A program made the translations under genes and the position numbers. A DNA stretch of 64,000 bases from Butyrivibrio sp. Its GTDB lineage: Bacteria > Bacillota > Clostridia > Lachnospirales > Lachnospiraceae. Below, in pieces: positions 41,679-51,237 of this stretch (positions are counted from its first letter, which is position 1; every line of letters begins with the position of its first letter). The DNA is taken from positions 20,294 to 84,293 of the forward strand of contig SVGC01000019.1 in the NCBI GenBank assembly GCA_015056495.1, given 5' to 3'. Under the pieces are notes generated by a model. It had not been told where the DNA came from and ran no database searches. It was given only the letters and a program-made list of their open reading frames with translations.

Positions 41679-43445
41679 TTATTTTTTTACGGGACCCAGA
41701 TTAGGTTTATCTTCAAGTACTATATAATCTTTACTCTTTCCCTCTGTTTCAAAAATAACTATCTCGTTTTCTCCATCCTTAAGAAGTGGTGCCGGTATGT
41801 ACAATGATACCTGCGGTCCTATCTCCCAGAATCTTCCAAGATTGAATCCATTTAAGAATACGCAACCTTTTCCCCAGCCTTCCATATTGATGAAGGTATC
41901 AGCTTTTTCATCAACATTCACAATGAACTTGTGGAAGCCAGGTTCTTCTGCTACTTTTACATTATCGCCAAACTCAAGCTTCTCAATATTATCAAGCGGC
42001 AATGTATAAATATCATAGTCAAAATGCTGATGCGTATTGATAGTTACAGGTCCGTCAATTCCTTTTCTCTGTCTTGCCATAAATGGTCCAAAGTTGACTC
42101 TTCCCATATTTTCCACCAGGATATCCATGGTAGTATCTTCTCCCGGAGTCATCAGTACCGGCTCAACTTTATGAGGTTCAAGGAGCTGTCTGTCATAGAG
42201 CGTTGTCAGCTCTTTTCTATCAACATAAATCTTGGCTCTGTCATTGGCATCAAAAAGTCTTACTTCTCCAATACCCTGTATTTTGGACAGACTGGTATGA
42301 TACAGGATATATCCATAGCTCTGATCAAGTTTTTCCATGGATACAGGATACTTACTGTAGTGCTTTTCACCGATCACTTCTACAGCATCCCACAGGCTCA
42401 CATAGCCTTTTTTGTCAAAAGAGCCATAAGCCTTTCTTGTAATATTGCTGCTGAGTTTAATATCCGGCAGGCCAAATCTCTTTTTTATCTCATTCTGAAA
42501 AGATGTGTATTTCTCTGTGATCTGACCATCTTCTGTAAGGATGGCGTCATAATCATAGCTTGTAACATCCGGTGTCAGCTCATCATAATAGTTGGATCCA
42601 TTCATAAATCCAAAATTGGTTCCACCGATGAACATGTATATGTTAACATTTCCATGATCCAGCATGTATGCAAAATCTTTGGTGTTTTCCTCAGCGCTGG
42701 TTGTATGATGCTCGCCACATCCCCAGTTATCAAACCAGCCAAGCCAGAACTCCATGCAGGCAAGTGGTCCATCCACATACTGCTTCATGAAATTAAATCT
42801 TTCTTCCGCTCTTGAACCGAAATTACCTGTCTGGAGCAGTCCATCCACCTTTCCAAGTGGAAATGCATCCGGAAATGGTCCATCAGAAGTAAAAAGAGGA
42901 ACTTTGATATCGTAACTTCTGATAAGATCCCTCATCCACTCCATGTACTGAGTATCGTCTCCATAATATCCATATTCATTTTCAACCTGCATCATTATGA
43001 CAGGTCCGCCATTGTCATACATAAACGGCTTTAAATATGGCATCAACACATCATAATACTCTTTTACTGCCTTCTGATATGGCTCATAGGTACATCTGAA
43101 CCTCATACCATCTTCTTTGAGAAGCCAAGCAGGAAGACCGCCCAGTTCCCATTCTGCACATATATATGGTGATGGTCTGAGCACTACATGCAGGCCAATC
43201 TCTTTGGCAAGATTTATAAATCGTTCAATATCAAGGATTCCTTCAAAGGTAAAACATCCTTTTTTAGGTTCATGCATATTCCAAGGAATATAGGTTTCTA
43301 CTGTATTGCATCCCATTGCACGGAGCTTTTCAAGCCTGTCTCTCCAATACTGCGGTACGATCCTGAAATAGTGGATAGCTCCGGAGATCAACTGAAACGG
43401 CTCTCCATCCAGATAGAATTTATCTTTTATTTCTATTCCTTTCAT
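41679..43445 (-). CDS. GH35 beta-galactosidase
   Basis: The 588-residue protein opens with the GH35 barrel (FQLISGAIHYFRIVPQYWRD, then NTVETYIPWNMHEP). The acid/base Glu is in MMQVENEYG near 153 and the nucleophile Glu in CMEFWLGWFDNWG near 232. C-terminal beta-sandwich domains follow. There is no signal peptide, so it cleaves imported beta-galactosides in the cytoplasm. The start follows AGAGG, 19 bases after the GH2 gene. Confidence 0.94.
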   Translation of the reverse strand: MKGIEIKDKFYLDGEPFQLISGAIHYFRIVPQYWRDRLEKLRAMGCNTVETYIPWNMHEPKKGCFTFEGILDIERFINLAKEIGLHVVLRPSPYICAEWELGGLPAWLLKEDGMRFRCTYEPYQKAVKEYYDVLMPYLKPFMYDNGGPVIMMQVENEYGYYGDDTQYMEWMRDLIRSYDIKVPLFTSDGPFPDAFPLGKVDGLLQTGNFGSRAEERFNFMKQYVDGPLACMEFWLGWFDNWGCGEHHTTSAEENTKDFAYMLDHGNVNIYMFIGGTNFGFMNGSNYYDELTPDVTSYDYDAILTEDGQITEKYTSFQNEIKKRFGLPDIKLSSNITRKAYGSFDKKGYVSLWDAVEVIGEKHYSKYPVSMEKLDQSYGYILYHTSLSKIQGIGEVRLFDANDRAKIYVDRKELTTLYDRQLLEPHKVEPVLMTPGEDTTMDILVENMGRVNFGPFMARQRKGIDGPVTINTHQHFDYDIYTLPLDNIEKLEFGDNVKVAEEPGFHKFIVNVDEKADTFINMEGWGKGCVFLNGFNLGRFWEIGPQVSLYIPAPLLKDGENEIVIFETEGKSKDYIVLEDKPNLGPVKK

Positions 43446-43464
43446 AACGTCTTACCTCTTTAAA

Positions 43465-45795
43465 TCATTTTGTTTCAAATTCAAGTTCAATATCCCCAAG
43501 GCTGTTCTTTATATCTACCTTTGCCTTGCCCCTTTTATCTGTAGTCCTTACATATACCATCAATCTTCCGTGATGTGTATTTCTCACATTGGATGTGTAA
43601 TCAGATATATCTCTAAGATTACCATTATCCATATGTTCGTAGACCACTTCGCCTTCTGTTTCAATTGTTACAGGAATTTCTGCACTTTCAGCGATCGCAC
43701 CTCTGTCATCCAGTGCATCCACCTCAATCTGCAATATGTTTATTCCATCGGCCATTGCTGCCTCATCTATAAGTCTGGCATCCAGTTTGCAGGCTTTATT
43801 AGTAGTATACAAGACATCCTCGTATTCTTTTCCGCTCTTATCTCTTGCGATAGCTTTTATCTCTCCAGCTTTAAAAGGCACTGTCCATGCGAATTTGCCC
43901 ATTTCATCTCTTACAGTCTTGCCAATGCGTGTTCCATTGACTATCAGTTCAACTTCCTCAAGATTACTATAGGCCTCTACCTTTATTTCCTGTCCATCTT
44001 CATAATCCCAGATAAAGTGTCTAAGTTCCATCCAGCCAGGAGTATCAGCGGTGCAGGTAGCCAGTTTTACAAATTTATCTGAATCATTCCAAAAGCTCTT
44101 TCTAAGGTAAAAATCAGGCTTCTCAAATCCGGCAGTCGTAAGATGTCCTGCTCTTGATCCGTGCTCAGGCCATCCACTTGTCTCGCCCAGATAGTCTATT
44201 CCTGTCCACAGACACTGACCTGATATGTAGTCGTTATCCACAACGGATCTCCACTGCCCATAGTCATGTCCGTTTTCACTTCCAAATATCGGCTTATCAG
44301 GAAATCTTTTGTGATCCTGTTCATAGAACTGCTCTTTATAGTTGTACCCAATTACATCAAGGCTGTTAAAAAGCCCTGTATCGCTTGATAATTCAGGAAA
44401 TGCTGATGCAAGAGATACCGGTCTTGTTTTGTCATACATCTTTACCAGTCTCACAAGTTCTTGCGCGAGTGCTACAAGTCTTGTTGCATCTGGTCTCTCG
44501 GGATCATACTGTCTCTCCTGTACTGGTTTTCCGGCGTCATTATTGCCTGTCATCTCCCCAAAGCTTGCATGACAATATGGATCATTTGGGTAATCAATCT
44601 CATTTCCAATACTCCACATGATGATACTCGGATGACTGCGCCTTGCCTTAACAAAAGCTTCTACATCTTTTTCATGCCATGTCGGATAATCAAGGAAATA
44701 TCCCTGATGCTTTGGTGGATATACATTATGTCCCTGCCACCATTTATTCTTAGGACCTTCCCATTCATCAAACACTTCATCTATTACAAAAAATCCCAAT
44801 TCATCGCATAGCTCATACAAACGCTCAGTATGCGGATTATGGCTCATCCTTATAGTGTTGGCTCCCATTTCTTTCAGCTTGTTAAGTCGCCTTGCCCACA
44901 CATTCTTAGGTACTGCATTCCCAAAGCTTCCTGCATCTTCATGAAGGCACACTCCCTTAAGCTTCATGGATTCTTCATTACAGAAAAAACCTTTATCAAC
45001 ATCAAAATGAGTCTTTACTATTCCAACTCTGCTGCTATTCTCATCCTTTATTTTTTCACTATCTACAACTGTTTTCCAATCATATAAAAAAGGATGTTCC
45101 GGAGACCACTTCTCCACATTATCAAGGTTATACTTCAGATTTACCTTCAAAGTCTCAAAAGGTCCAATCTTTCCAACCTGTGATATTACTTCTTTTCCCT
45201 GAATATAATCTGTTATCCTGTATGTGCTTTCTATATCCTTTTTATTTACCAGCACATGCTCTGTTTCAATCTCTGCTGTATTTCCAGATATTTTATTAAC
45301 AGTAAATACTCTTTCTCTGAGTATTTCATGAACCTTGGGTTGCATTATGAGCCTTACTTCGCGTTCGATACCTGAACCAGTATACCATCTTGAGTCTGCA
45401 ATATCTTCATGAGATACCTGTACTGTTATAAGATTCTCTTTTCCAGCCCAGATTGCATGTGAGATATTAAATTCAAAAGGTGTATATCCATTTGCCCATT
45501 CGCCAAGATAATACTGATTGCACCAAACCTTGGCATGTTTATATACTCCGCCAAATGCAATGCTTATATCGTAATCTCCGGCATCCTTAGGCATATCAAA
45601 ATGTATACGATACCATCCTGTACCACCAGGCAGATATCCTGTACCACTTGAGCATTCCTTGGAAAAAGGTCTCTCAACTGCCCAATCATGAGGTAGTATG
45701 ACATCTTCCCAATCTGAATCGTCCAAATGTGTATTCCATCCGTCTTCTATATCTTTCAATATGAATTTGACATTTTTCTGAAGTAAACGCTCCAT
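43465..45795 (-). CDS. GH2 family beta-galactosidase-like enzyme
   Basis: The 776-residue protein has the GH2 order: jelly-roll N-terminal (LPHDWAVERPF), Ig-like, TIM barrel (LKGVCLHEDAGSFG, MSHNPHTERLYELCDELGF) and C-terminal Ig-like domains. The acid/base Glu is in MWSIGNEID near 397 and the nucleophile Glu in IFGSENGHDYG near 505. It is probably a cytoplasmic beta-galactosidase; it differs from the 25743 enzyme in length and sequence. It lies in the operon with a binding protein, permeases and GH35. Start follows GGGGAAG. Confidence 0.93.
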   Translation of the reverse strand: MERLLQKNVKFILKDIEDGWNTHLDDSDWEDVILPHDWAVERPFSKECSSGTGYLPGGTGWYRIHFDMPKDAGDYDISIAFGGVYKHAKVWCNQYYLGEWANGYTPFEFNISHAIWAGKENLITVQVSHEDIADSRWYTGSGIEREVRLIMQPKVHEILRERVFTVNKISGNTAEIETEHVLVNKKDIESTYRITDYIQGKEVISQVGKIGPFETLKVNLKYNLDNVEKWSPEHPFLYDWKTVVDSEKIKDENSSRVGIVKTHFDVDKGFFCNEESMKLKGVCLHEDAGSFGNAVPKNVWARRLNKLKEMGANTIRMSHNPHTERLYELCDELGFFVIDEVFDEWEGPKNKWWQGHNVYPPKHQGYFLDYPTWHEKDVEAFVKARRSHPSIIMWSIGNEIDYPNDPYCHASFGEMTGNNDAGKPVQERQYDPERPDATRLVALAQELVRLVKMYDKTRPVSLASAFPELSSDTGLFNSLDVIGYNYKEQFYEQDHKRFPDKPIFGSENGHDYGQWRSVVDNDYISGQCLWTGIDYLGETSGWPEHGSRAGHLTTAGFEKPDFYLRKSFWNDSDKFVKLATCTADTPGWMELRHFIWDYEDGQEIKVEAYSNLEEVELIVNGTRIGKTVRDEMGKFAWTVPFKAGEIKAIARDKSGKEYEDVLYTTNKACKLDARLIDEAAMADGINILQIEVDALDDRGAIAESAEIPVTIETEGEVVYEHMDNGNLRDISDYTSNVRNTHHGRLMVYVRTTDKRGKAKVDIKNSLGDIELEFETK

Positions 45796-45933
45796 ATTCT
45801 TCCCCTACAAGGCTTTTATACCGGCTGTTTTTTTTGATCTGCCATGCCAATTAAGCTCTCATTTACAAATACATGGCTTTTAAAACTCCTAAATCTACTG
45901 TTTTAACAGCTTTAAAAAACATATATTTTCTTT

Positions 45934-45960
45934 AAAAAAGGGGCGTGCGAAACACGCCCC
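45934..45960 (-). terminator. Terminator or attenuator after the binding-protein gene
   Basis: GGGGCGTG with CACGCCCC and loop CGAAA, followed by TTTTTT on the minus strand. Because GH2, GH35 and lacI lie downstream, it probably reduces their expression relative to the binding protein. Confidence 0.85.
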
Positions 45961-45979
45961 TAAAACTTACTGCATTTAA

Positions 45980-47644
45980 TTATTTGTAAAGCTCATCAAT
46001 CTGTCTCTGAAGTTCTGCAGTTACTTCATTGATACCTGCAGCTTCAAGTGCAGCCTGATATTCAGCTACGATTTCTTCAGCTGTTCCTGAGTACTTACCA
46101 AATGCGATCTGCTTCATGTAGTTAGTATGGATCTCAGAAATGTTGTTGATCATAGACTGGATATTATCAACATCAGGAATGAACTGTCCATATGGATAGT
46201 CAATCTTGATTGAGTCATACTTAGCATAGAGTGCATCGATAGCATCCCAGTTCTTTGTAGCGTCCTTGATCTCAAGGTCGTCATTACGTCCCCACCAGAA
46301 GTTAGTTGTGATTGCATCTGTATCTGAGTTGTAGCTCTCAGGCTGGATTCTGAGGCCTTCCTCATTTACATCCCACTGCTTGCCCTGGATACCGTAGTTG
46401 AACAGTCTGTAGCAATCTTCATCGTTTCTAAGAAGGTCATATACCATAAGAGCTCTCTCTGGGTTCTTAGATGCAGCTGAGATAGCCATAGCACCGTGTG
46501 TGATTGAAAGAGCAACTACGTTGTCTGTCTCTTCACCAAAGTAGAAGAATCCTGTTTCAGCATCTTCATCATAGTACTCTGATGTCTCATCATAGATGAG
46601 GTTGCTTGATGATGGTGAGCAGAGGTCTGTCCATGTCTGTGTGTGGTGCTGTTCTGCTGCTACACGTCCGATACGGAAATCATCTCTGTTCTGAGAAACT
46701 GTGTTATTAAGTACGTCTGTCTTCCAAACACCGATTTCATCCCATTCCTTCATGAGTTTAGCAAATTCAACAAGTGAATCTGTATCTGTCATGTATGGGC
46801 TGTAGATTGTGTAGAGGTCGTCTTTTGTGCCGCCCCACATAGCGCCAGCATTAAGACCATCAATTGCAACATAGTTGCTGTGTGATGTGATCCATCCACC
46901 TACCATAGTTGCATACTGTGTACCATCTGAATCCCAAGGTGTGATATCAGGATAAGCTTCTTTTACATACTTGAAGTATGTTGTAAGATCTTCCCAGCTG
47001 TGTACGCCGTCTGTAAGACCAGCTTCCTTAGCCCAGTCAAGTCTGTATGCAAAACCGTGGTTTGTCCACTGTGCATAGTTGTCTTCTGGGATCAGATAGA
47101 TATCGCCGTTATATTTGCACAGATCCCAGTGTTCCTGAGAAACTGAAGCATATGTCTGTGGGCAATATGTCTGGAGCATTTCTTCTGTAAGTGGAAGGAA
47201 AGCGCCGTTTTTAGCGTTTGGCCATGCATCAAGCCAGTCAGTAGCTGTACCAACAAGGTCTACTGTTCCATCCATCTGAGCAAGTGTCAGATTGTAAACT
47301 GACAGATAATCTGTCCAGTCAATATAATAAATTTCCAGCTCTGCATTAACCTTTTCTGTAAGGATAGCATTGAGCTGTTCAAGCATCTCCTCTGTAGCGC
47401 CGTTTGTTGGCTTACCACCTGTTGTCATGTAAGTAATCTTTACATGCTCAGATGTGTCGATTGCAGTTGTAGCTGCCTCTGTGTCTGCAGCTGTGTCAGA
47501 TGATGACTGAGTTGTCTCAGTTGTCTCAGTTGCTGTCTGAGTATCTGTTGTAGTTGTAGCTGTTTCTGTAGATGAACTGCTACATGCAGCCAGACTAGCT
47601 ACCATAACAACTGATAACAGTGATGCTACGATTTTCTTTTTCAT
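45980..47644 (-). CDS. Sugar-binding lipoprotein of the galactoside importer
   Basis: The 554-residue protein starts behind AGGAGG and has a lipoprotein signal ending SLAACS. Next comes a Thr/Ser/Glu-rich linker (about 24-64), then a family 1 solute-binding fold (DLVGTATDWLDAWPNAKNG, QWTNHGFAYRLDWAKEAG, NFWWGRNDDLE). It lies directly downstream of lplB and lplC, so it should deliver oligosaccharide to them. It is a paralogue of the orphan at 33962. The following hairpin should keep it the best-expressed gene of the operon. Confidence 0.95.
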   Translation of the reverse strand: MKKKIVASLLSVVMVASLAACSSSSTETATTTTDTQTATETTETTQSSSDTAADTEAATTAIDTSEHVKITYMTTGGKPTNGATEEMLEQLNAILTEKVNAELEIYYIDWTDYLSVYNLTLAQMDGTVDLVGTATDWLDAWPNAKNGAFLPLTEEMLQTYCPQTYASVSQEHWDLCKYNGDIYLIPEDNYAQWTNHGFAYRLDWAKEAGLTDGVHSWEDLTTYFKYVKEAYPDITPWDSDGTQYATMVGGWITSHSNYVAIDGLNAGAMWGGTKDDLYTIYSPYMTDTDSLVEFAKLMKEWDEIGVWKTDVLNNTVSQNRDDFRIGRVAAEQHHTQTWTDLCSPSSSNLIYDETSEYYDEDAETGFFYFGEETDNVVALSITHGAMAISAASKNPERALMVYDLLRNDEDCYRLFNYGIQGKQWDVNEEGLRIQPESYNSDTDAITTNFWWGRNDDLEIKDATKNWDAIDALYAKYDSIKIDYPYGQFIPDVDNIQSMINNISEIHTNYMKQIAFGKYSGTAEEIVAEYQAALEAAGINEVTAELQRQIDELYK

Positions 47645-47753
47645 TTGTTTTCCTCCTAATGAAATCTTTTATTGTTACTGCCTTATTGCAGTTAACATAC
47701 AACCCCTCAATACGAGAAGATCGTTACCCAATAAATTAACCCCAAAATATTTA

Positions 47754-48680
47754 TCAACCCTTTACGGCACCTACTGTAATACCACCAATGAAATATCTCT
47801 GAACGAATGGATAAAGAAGAACGATAGGTCCTGTTGCAAGTACTGCAGTAGCCATCTTAAGTCCTTCTGTAGGAATATCTGCCAGTGATACAAACTGTCC
47901 TGCAATTGAGTTCTTAAGACTCTGTGCCTCATTTACTACCTTGTACAGGTTGTACTGAAGAGGAACTACTGTGATCTTGGAACTAAGGAACAGTGAAGAC
48001 TGGTACCATTCATTCCAATAACCAAGAGCCAGGAACAAACCGATTGTTGCAAGTGCCGGTTTTAGCATTGGAAGGATAAGTGCTGTAAATATCTTCATAT
48101 CGCCTGCACCATCAATCTTACCTGATTCAGTGATTTCAAAAGGTATCGATTTGACAAAGTTCTTCATAAGTATGATGAGCCACGGCGACATTAATAGCGG
48201 TAAAAGTACTGCAAAATAACTGTCTTTCAAATGATATGTCTGAGTCATGAGCAGGTAATATGGTGCAAGACCTGCCTGGAACAAGCTTGTAAAGTAAATA
48301 AAGAATGAAATAACATTTCTAAGAACAAAGTCTTTTCTCTGAAGCGCATATCCTGTCATTGAAATGATTGCAAGTCCTACAAATGTTCCTACAAGAGTAA
48401 GAGTGATCGTAAGGATGTATGATCTCCAGATAAGTCCTCCCTTAGTAACCATCTCATATGCTCTAAGTGTAAAATCCTTAGGAATGAGCTTAACGCCTTC
48501 TGCTCTGATTACTGTCTCACTTGTAAATGATGTTCCTATGATCAGTAAGAATGGGAATATACATGCAAGAGCATATAATGTTACAAATACATAACCAACT
48601 CCTCTGATTATCTTATCTGAAGTACCAATTTTGACTCTGGTACCAGCCATATAACTATCTTCGTTGTTTTTCTTAGCCAT
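47754..48680 (-). CDS. ABC sugar permease, LplC/MalG type
   Basis: The 308-residue protein has six predicted helices and the EAA loop near 185-205 (SIPFEITESGKIDGAGDMKI) that contacts the ATPase. The C-terminus PFVQRYFIGGITVGAVKG is typical of LplC-type permeases. With LplB it forms the membrane channel. Start follows AGGAGGAAG, 17 bases after lplB. Confidence 0.95.
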   Translation of the reverse strand: MAKKNNEDSYMAGTRVKIGTSDKIIRGVGYVFVTLYALACIFPFLLIIGTSFTSETVIRAEGVKLIPKDFTLRAYEMVTKGGLIWRSYILTITLTLVGTFVGLAIISMTGYALQRKDFVLRNVISFFIYFTSLFQAGLAPYYLLMTQTYHLKDSYFAVLLPLLMSPWLIILMKNFVKSIPFEITESGKIDGAGDMKIFTALILPMLKPALATIGLFLALGYWNEWYQSSLFLSSKITVVPLQYNLYKVVNEAQSLKNSIAGQFVSLADIPTEGLKMATAVLATGPIVLLYPFVQRYFIGGITVGAVKG

Positions 48681-48697
48681 TTTTCTCTTCCTCCTGA

Positions 48698-49660
48698 TTA
48701 GAATAATGAATAGTCAGGGTCGATCTTTTTAACGATCATGTTAACAACCATAACCATTACAAAACCTATTATTGACTGATAAAGACCGACTGCAGAGGCT
48801 GTAGCAAAGTTGAAGTCTGTCATTGTTGCTCTATATACATAAGTCTCAATAATATCTGTTGTCGAATACAGAAGTGGGTTCTTACCAACTATGTTGTAGA
48901 ACAGACCAAAGTTACCTTTAACGATTCCACCAAGTGCGAAAAGAAGAAGAATTACTACTGTCTGTCTAAGACCAGGAAGGATAATATATCTGATCTTCTG
49001 CCAAGCATTGGCACCATCAACTCTTGCTGCTTCAATGATCTCAGCATCGATACCCATGATAGCTGCAAAATAGACTACTGAGTTGTATCCGGTTGTCTGC
49101 CACAGATGAATGATTACCAAGAGTACTGGCCAAACACTTGCATCAGAATATGGTCCCCAAGGCTCCATTCCCAATTTATTAAGTACTGTGTTAACAAAAC
49201 CTGTATCATAGTTTAAAAGGTTGAATACCAGAAGTCCTACCAAAACCTGTGAAATGAAGTAAGGCAGGAACATCATTGTCTGTGATACCTTCTTAAACCA
49301 CTTGCTCTGCATCTCGTTCAGTAGAATTGCTACAAAGATAGCCAAAAAGTTTCCCAGAACAATGAATGCAATGTTATAAAGGATTGTATTTCTTGTAAGT
49401 TCAAGGAGCTTACCTGATTGGAACAGGAATTCAAAGTTCTTGAATCCTACAAAATCACTTCCAAAGATTCCTTTACCGTAATTATATTTTACGAATGCTA
49501 CATAAATACCTGGCATTGGTGCATAGCTAAATGCAATAAAGAAGACGATTGCAGGAATGCACATAAAAAGCAGTGTTCTGTTTCTCCATACCTTCTGTCC
49601 AAATGTCATCTGAGATACCGGTTTTTTCTTGGCCGTTTTAACCGCTGTATTGTTACTCAT
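48698..49660 (-). CDS. ABC sugar permease, LplB type
   Basis: The 320-residue protein has six helices, an N-terminal RNRTLLFMCIPAIVFFIAFS segment and the EAA loop (IDAEIIEAARVDGANAWQKI) near 205-225. It heads the importer operon, right after a good promoter and two LacI-type operators. Start follows TAGGAGG. No ATPase gene is present in the operon. Confidence 0.95.
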   Translation of the reverse strand: MSNNTAVKTAKKKPVSQMTFGQKVWRNRTLLFMCIPAIVFFIAFSYAPMPGIYVAFVKYNYGKGIFGSDFVGFKNFEFLFQSGKLLELTRNTILYNIAFIVLGNFLAIFVAILLNEMQSKWFKKVSQTMMFLPYFISQVLVGLLVFNLLNYDTGFVNTVLNKLGMEPWGPYSDASVWPVLLVIIHLWQTTGYNSVVYFAAIMGIDAEIIEAARVDGANAWQKIRYIILPGLRQTVVILLLFALGGIVKGNFGLFYNIVGKNPLLYSTTDIIETYVYRATMTDFNFATASAVGLYQSIIGFVMVMVVNMIVKKIDPDYSLF

Positions 49661-49701
49661 AGGCCCTCCTATAATTCTTTTTCTGCTCTCCCCACATTTT
49701 T

Positions 49702-49715
49702 TGAAATCGGTTTCT
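49702..49715. promoter_or_regulatory. Second LacI-type operator, imperfect
   Basis: TGAAATCGGTTTCT lies 42 bases before the lplB start and about 150 bases from the perfect site at 49852. Its spacing would allow looping or a roadblock. Confidence 0.6.
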
Positions 49716-49851
49716 TTTATTCTAAAAAATAAAATATCCTGAATTCTATTTCACAGATTTTTGCCTTATTATCACTGGTCTATTCACTTTTTGTTAATAG
49801 ATGTCATAATTCATTCACAAATCACTGGTCAAAATGTCTAGGATATTTGTT

Positions 49852-49901
49852 TGAAACTGGTTTCATATTGTCATTTTATACAATTTATATAATAGTGTCA
49901 A
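49852..49901 (-). promoter_or_regulatory. Promoter and operator of the lplB operon
   Basis: On the minus strand TTGACA (49896-49901) and TAAAAT (49873-49878) are 17 bases apart. The perfect palindrome TGAAACTGGTTTCA (49852-49865) begins right at the expected start of transcription, an ideal place for a LacI-type repressor. Confidence 0.8.
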
Positions 49902-49911
49902 TAAACCGAAT

Positions 49912-49954
49912 AAAAAAAGACAAAATCTGTCACATTTTAACAGATTTTGTCTTT
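49912..49954 (-). terminator. Terminator of yesL
   Basis: A perfect 15-bp stem, AAAGACAAAATCTGT with ACAGATTTTGTCTTT, is followed by TTTTTTT on the minus strand. It separates yesL from the lplB promoter. Confidence 0.9.
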
Positions 49955-49986
49955 GGTTTTTGTTACATTTATTTCTATGTTTCCTG

Positions 49987-50703
49987 TCAATTATTATCTT
50001 CTGATTTTTCAGAAGTCTCTTCAGTGCCCTCATCCAATGCTCTGATAGCCTTATTGAGTTCCTCTTCTTCACTGAGCTGTTCTTCCTCTTCAGGCTCAAA
50101 TCTCTTGAAGAGACCATTGTATAGGTAAGCCATACCGTATGCAGGCAGTGTAAATCCAAACAGTACAAGTAATGGAATGATCCTGATATCAAAGAAATAC
50201 AATAGTATAACTGGTACTGCACTTATCACTACCATCAGGATCGTGCGAGGTAATCCAAGGATCATCATCATAACTGCATTTCTAAGAGTTCTTGATACAG
50301 TATTTACAAATCTTGACTGCAGTGGGAATACATACAGAAAAGTCATATATGCAAAAAGTGTTACTGCCAAAAGCACTATCACATAGATACGTGAAAACTC
50401 ACCTGCAAGCTGATATACCATGTAATAATCCATTCCCAATACAAATGCAATCACACATACAATAATCCATATGATTGTTGACTGCTTGAAATTCTCTTTA
50501 AATGATTTCCAGAATCCTTTGATGATATAGTTTTCTTCATTTCTGACCATCTTAAGAAGCACATAGTGCATACCTGTAAGCGCTGCACCTCCTGTAAACG
50601 GAATGATCATAAATAGAAGTGTGACAAGATTTAAGATCATAAGATCTGCCATTCTTGACAAAAACTGCATAAGAGGACTGTCTAAATCAAATAATTTACC
50701 CAT
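49987..50703 (-). CDS. yesL: YesL/DUF624 membrane protein
   Basis: The 238-residue protein has about five membrane helices (residues 15-205) and starts MGKLFDLDSPLMQFLSRMAD, the DUF624 pattern. A highly acidic tail (EEEEQLSEEEELNKAIRALD) follows. DUF624 proteins are regularly found beside LplB/LplC-type sugar importers, and their role is unknown. Here it has its own terminator, so it is a separate transcript from the importer. Start follows GAAAGGA. Confidence 0.9.
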   Translation of the reverse strand: MGKLFDLDSPLMQFLSRMADLMILNLVTLLFMIIPFTGGAALTGMHYVLLKMVRNEENYIIKGFWKSFKENFKQSTIIWIIVCVIAFVLGMDYYMVYQLAGEFSRIYVIVLLAVTLFAYMTFLYVFPLQSRFVNTVSRTLRNAVMMMILGLPRTILMVVISAVPVILLYFFDIRIIPLLVLFGFTLPAYGMAYLYNGLFKRFEPEEEEQLSEEEELNKAIRALDEGTEETSEKSEDNN

Positions 50704-50739
50704 AATACTATAAATTCCTTTCTCTAAAAAACTTAGGCG

Positions 50740-51237
50740 TCACAGTTTAAGCTCCATAGGAGTAATTCTGATCCCGTCCTGTACTATCTCTCCCTTGATG
50801 TCTTTAAAGCCTAATCTATGATAGAAATCTACAGCATATGGCGATGAGTTGACTGTTATCTTATCGAGTCCTTCTTCATCTCTTACATACATGGCTGCAA
50901 AATTAACTAACGCTTTGCCGACTCCACATCTATGATAAACGCTATCTACAAATAACAGTGATATATGATTATTATCTCTGATGGTGATCATGCCTATAAG
51001 CTCTCCGCTCTTCTTTCTGGCTACCATCATCTGATAATGTCCCATAACAAACATTTTGTAGAGCATGTTATCATTAACAAAATTCTTAAAATTGCTAATA
51101 CCCAACTCAGAATACTCAGGAGCATTGAACTCTTCAAAAGTATCCCAGGCCAGTTTCATTGCTTCATCCCAATCTGTCTTGTATGCATTACGCACAACTA
51201 CCTGCGAAGCAAGAAAATCTTTATCTGCACTCATCAT
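50740..51237 (-). CDS. GNAT-family acetyltransferase
   Basis: The 165-residue protein has the GNAT core: strand IGMITIRDNNHISLLFVDS, then the acetyl-CoA loop YHRCGVGKALVNFA near 112-125, and PYAVDFYHRLGFKDI. The substrate is unknown. Its start overlaps the stop of the upstream hydrolase gene, so the two are coupled. Confidence 0.92.
   Translation of the reverse strand: MMSADKDFLASQVVVRNAYKTDWDEAMKLAWDTFEEFNAPEYSELGISNFKNFVNDNMLYKMFVMGHYQMMVARKKSGELIGMITIRDNNHISLLFVDSVYHRCGVGKALVNFAAMYVRDEEGLDKITVNSSPYAVDFYHRLGFKDIKGEIVQDGIRITPMELKL

Noticed and set aside
41931..42815. 294-residue plus-strand frame
   Set aside because: It lies fully inside and antisense to the GH35 gene, whose active-site motifs are intact. 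It is a coding shadow.
43570..44082. 170-residue plus-strand frame
   Set aside because: Antisense to the GH2 gene with no motif or ribosome site.
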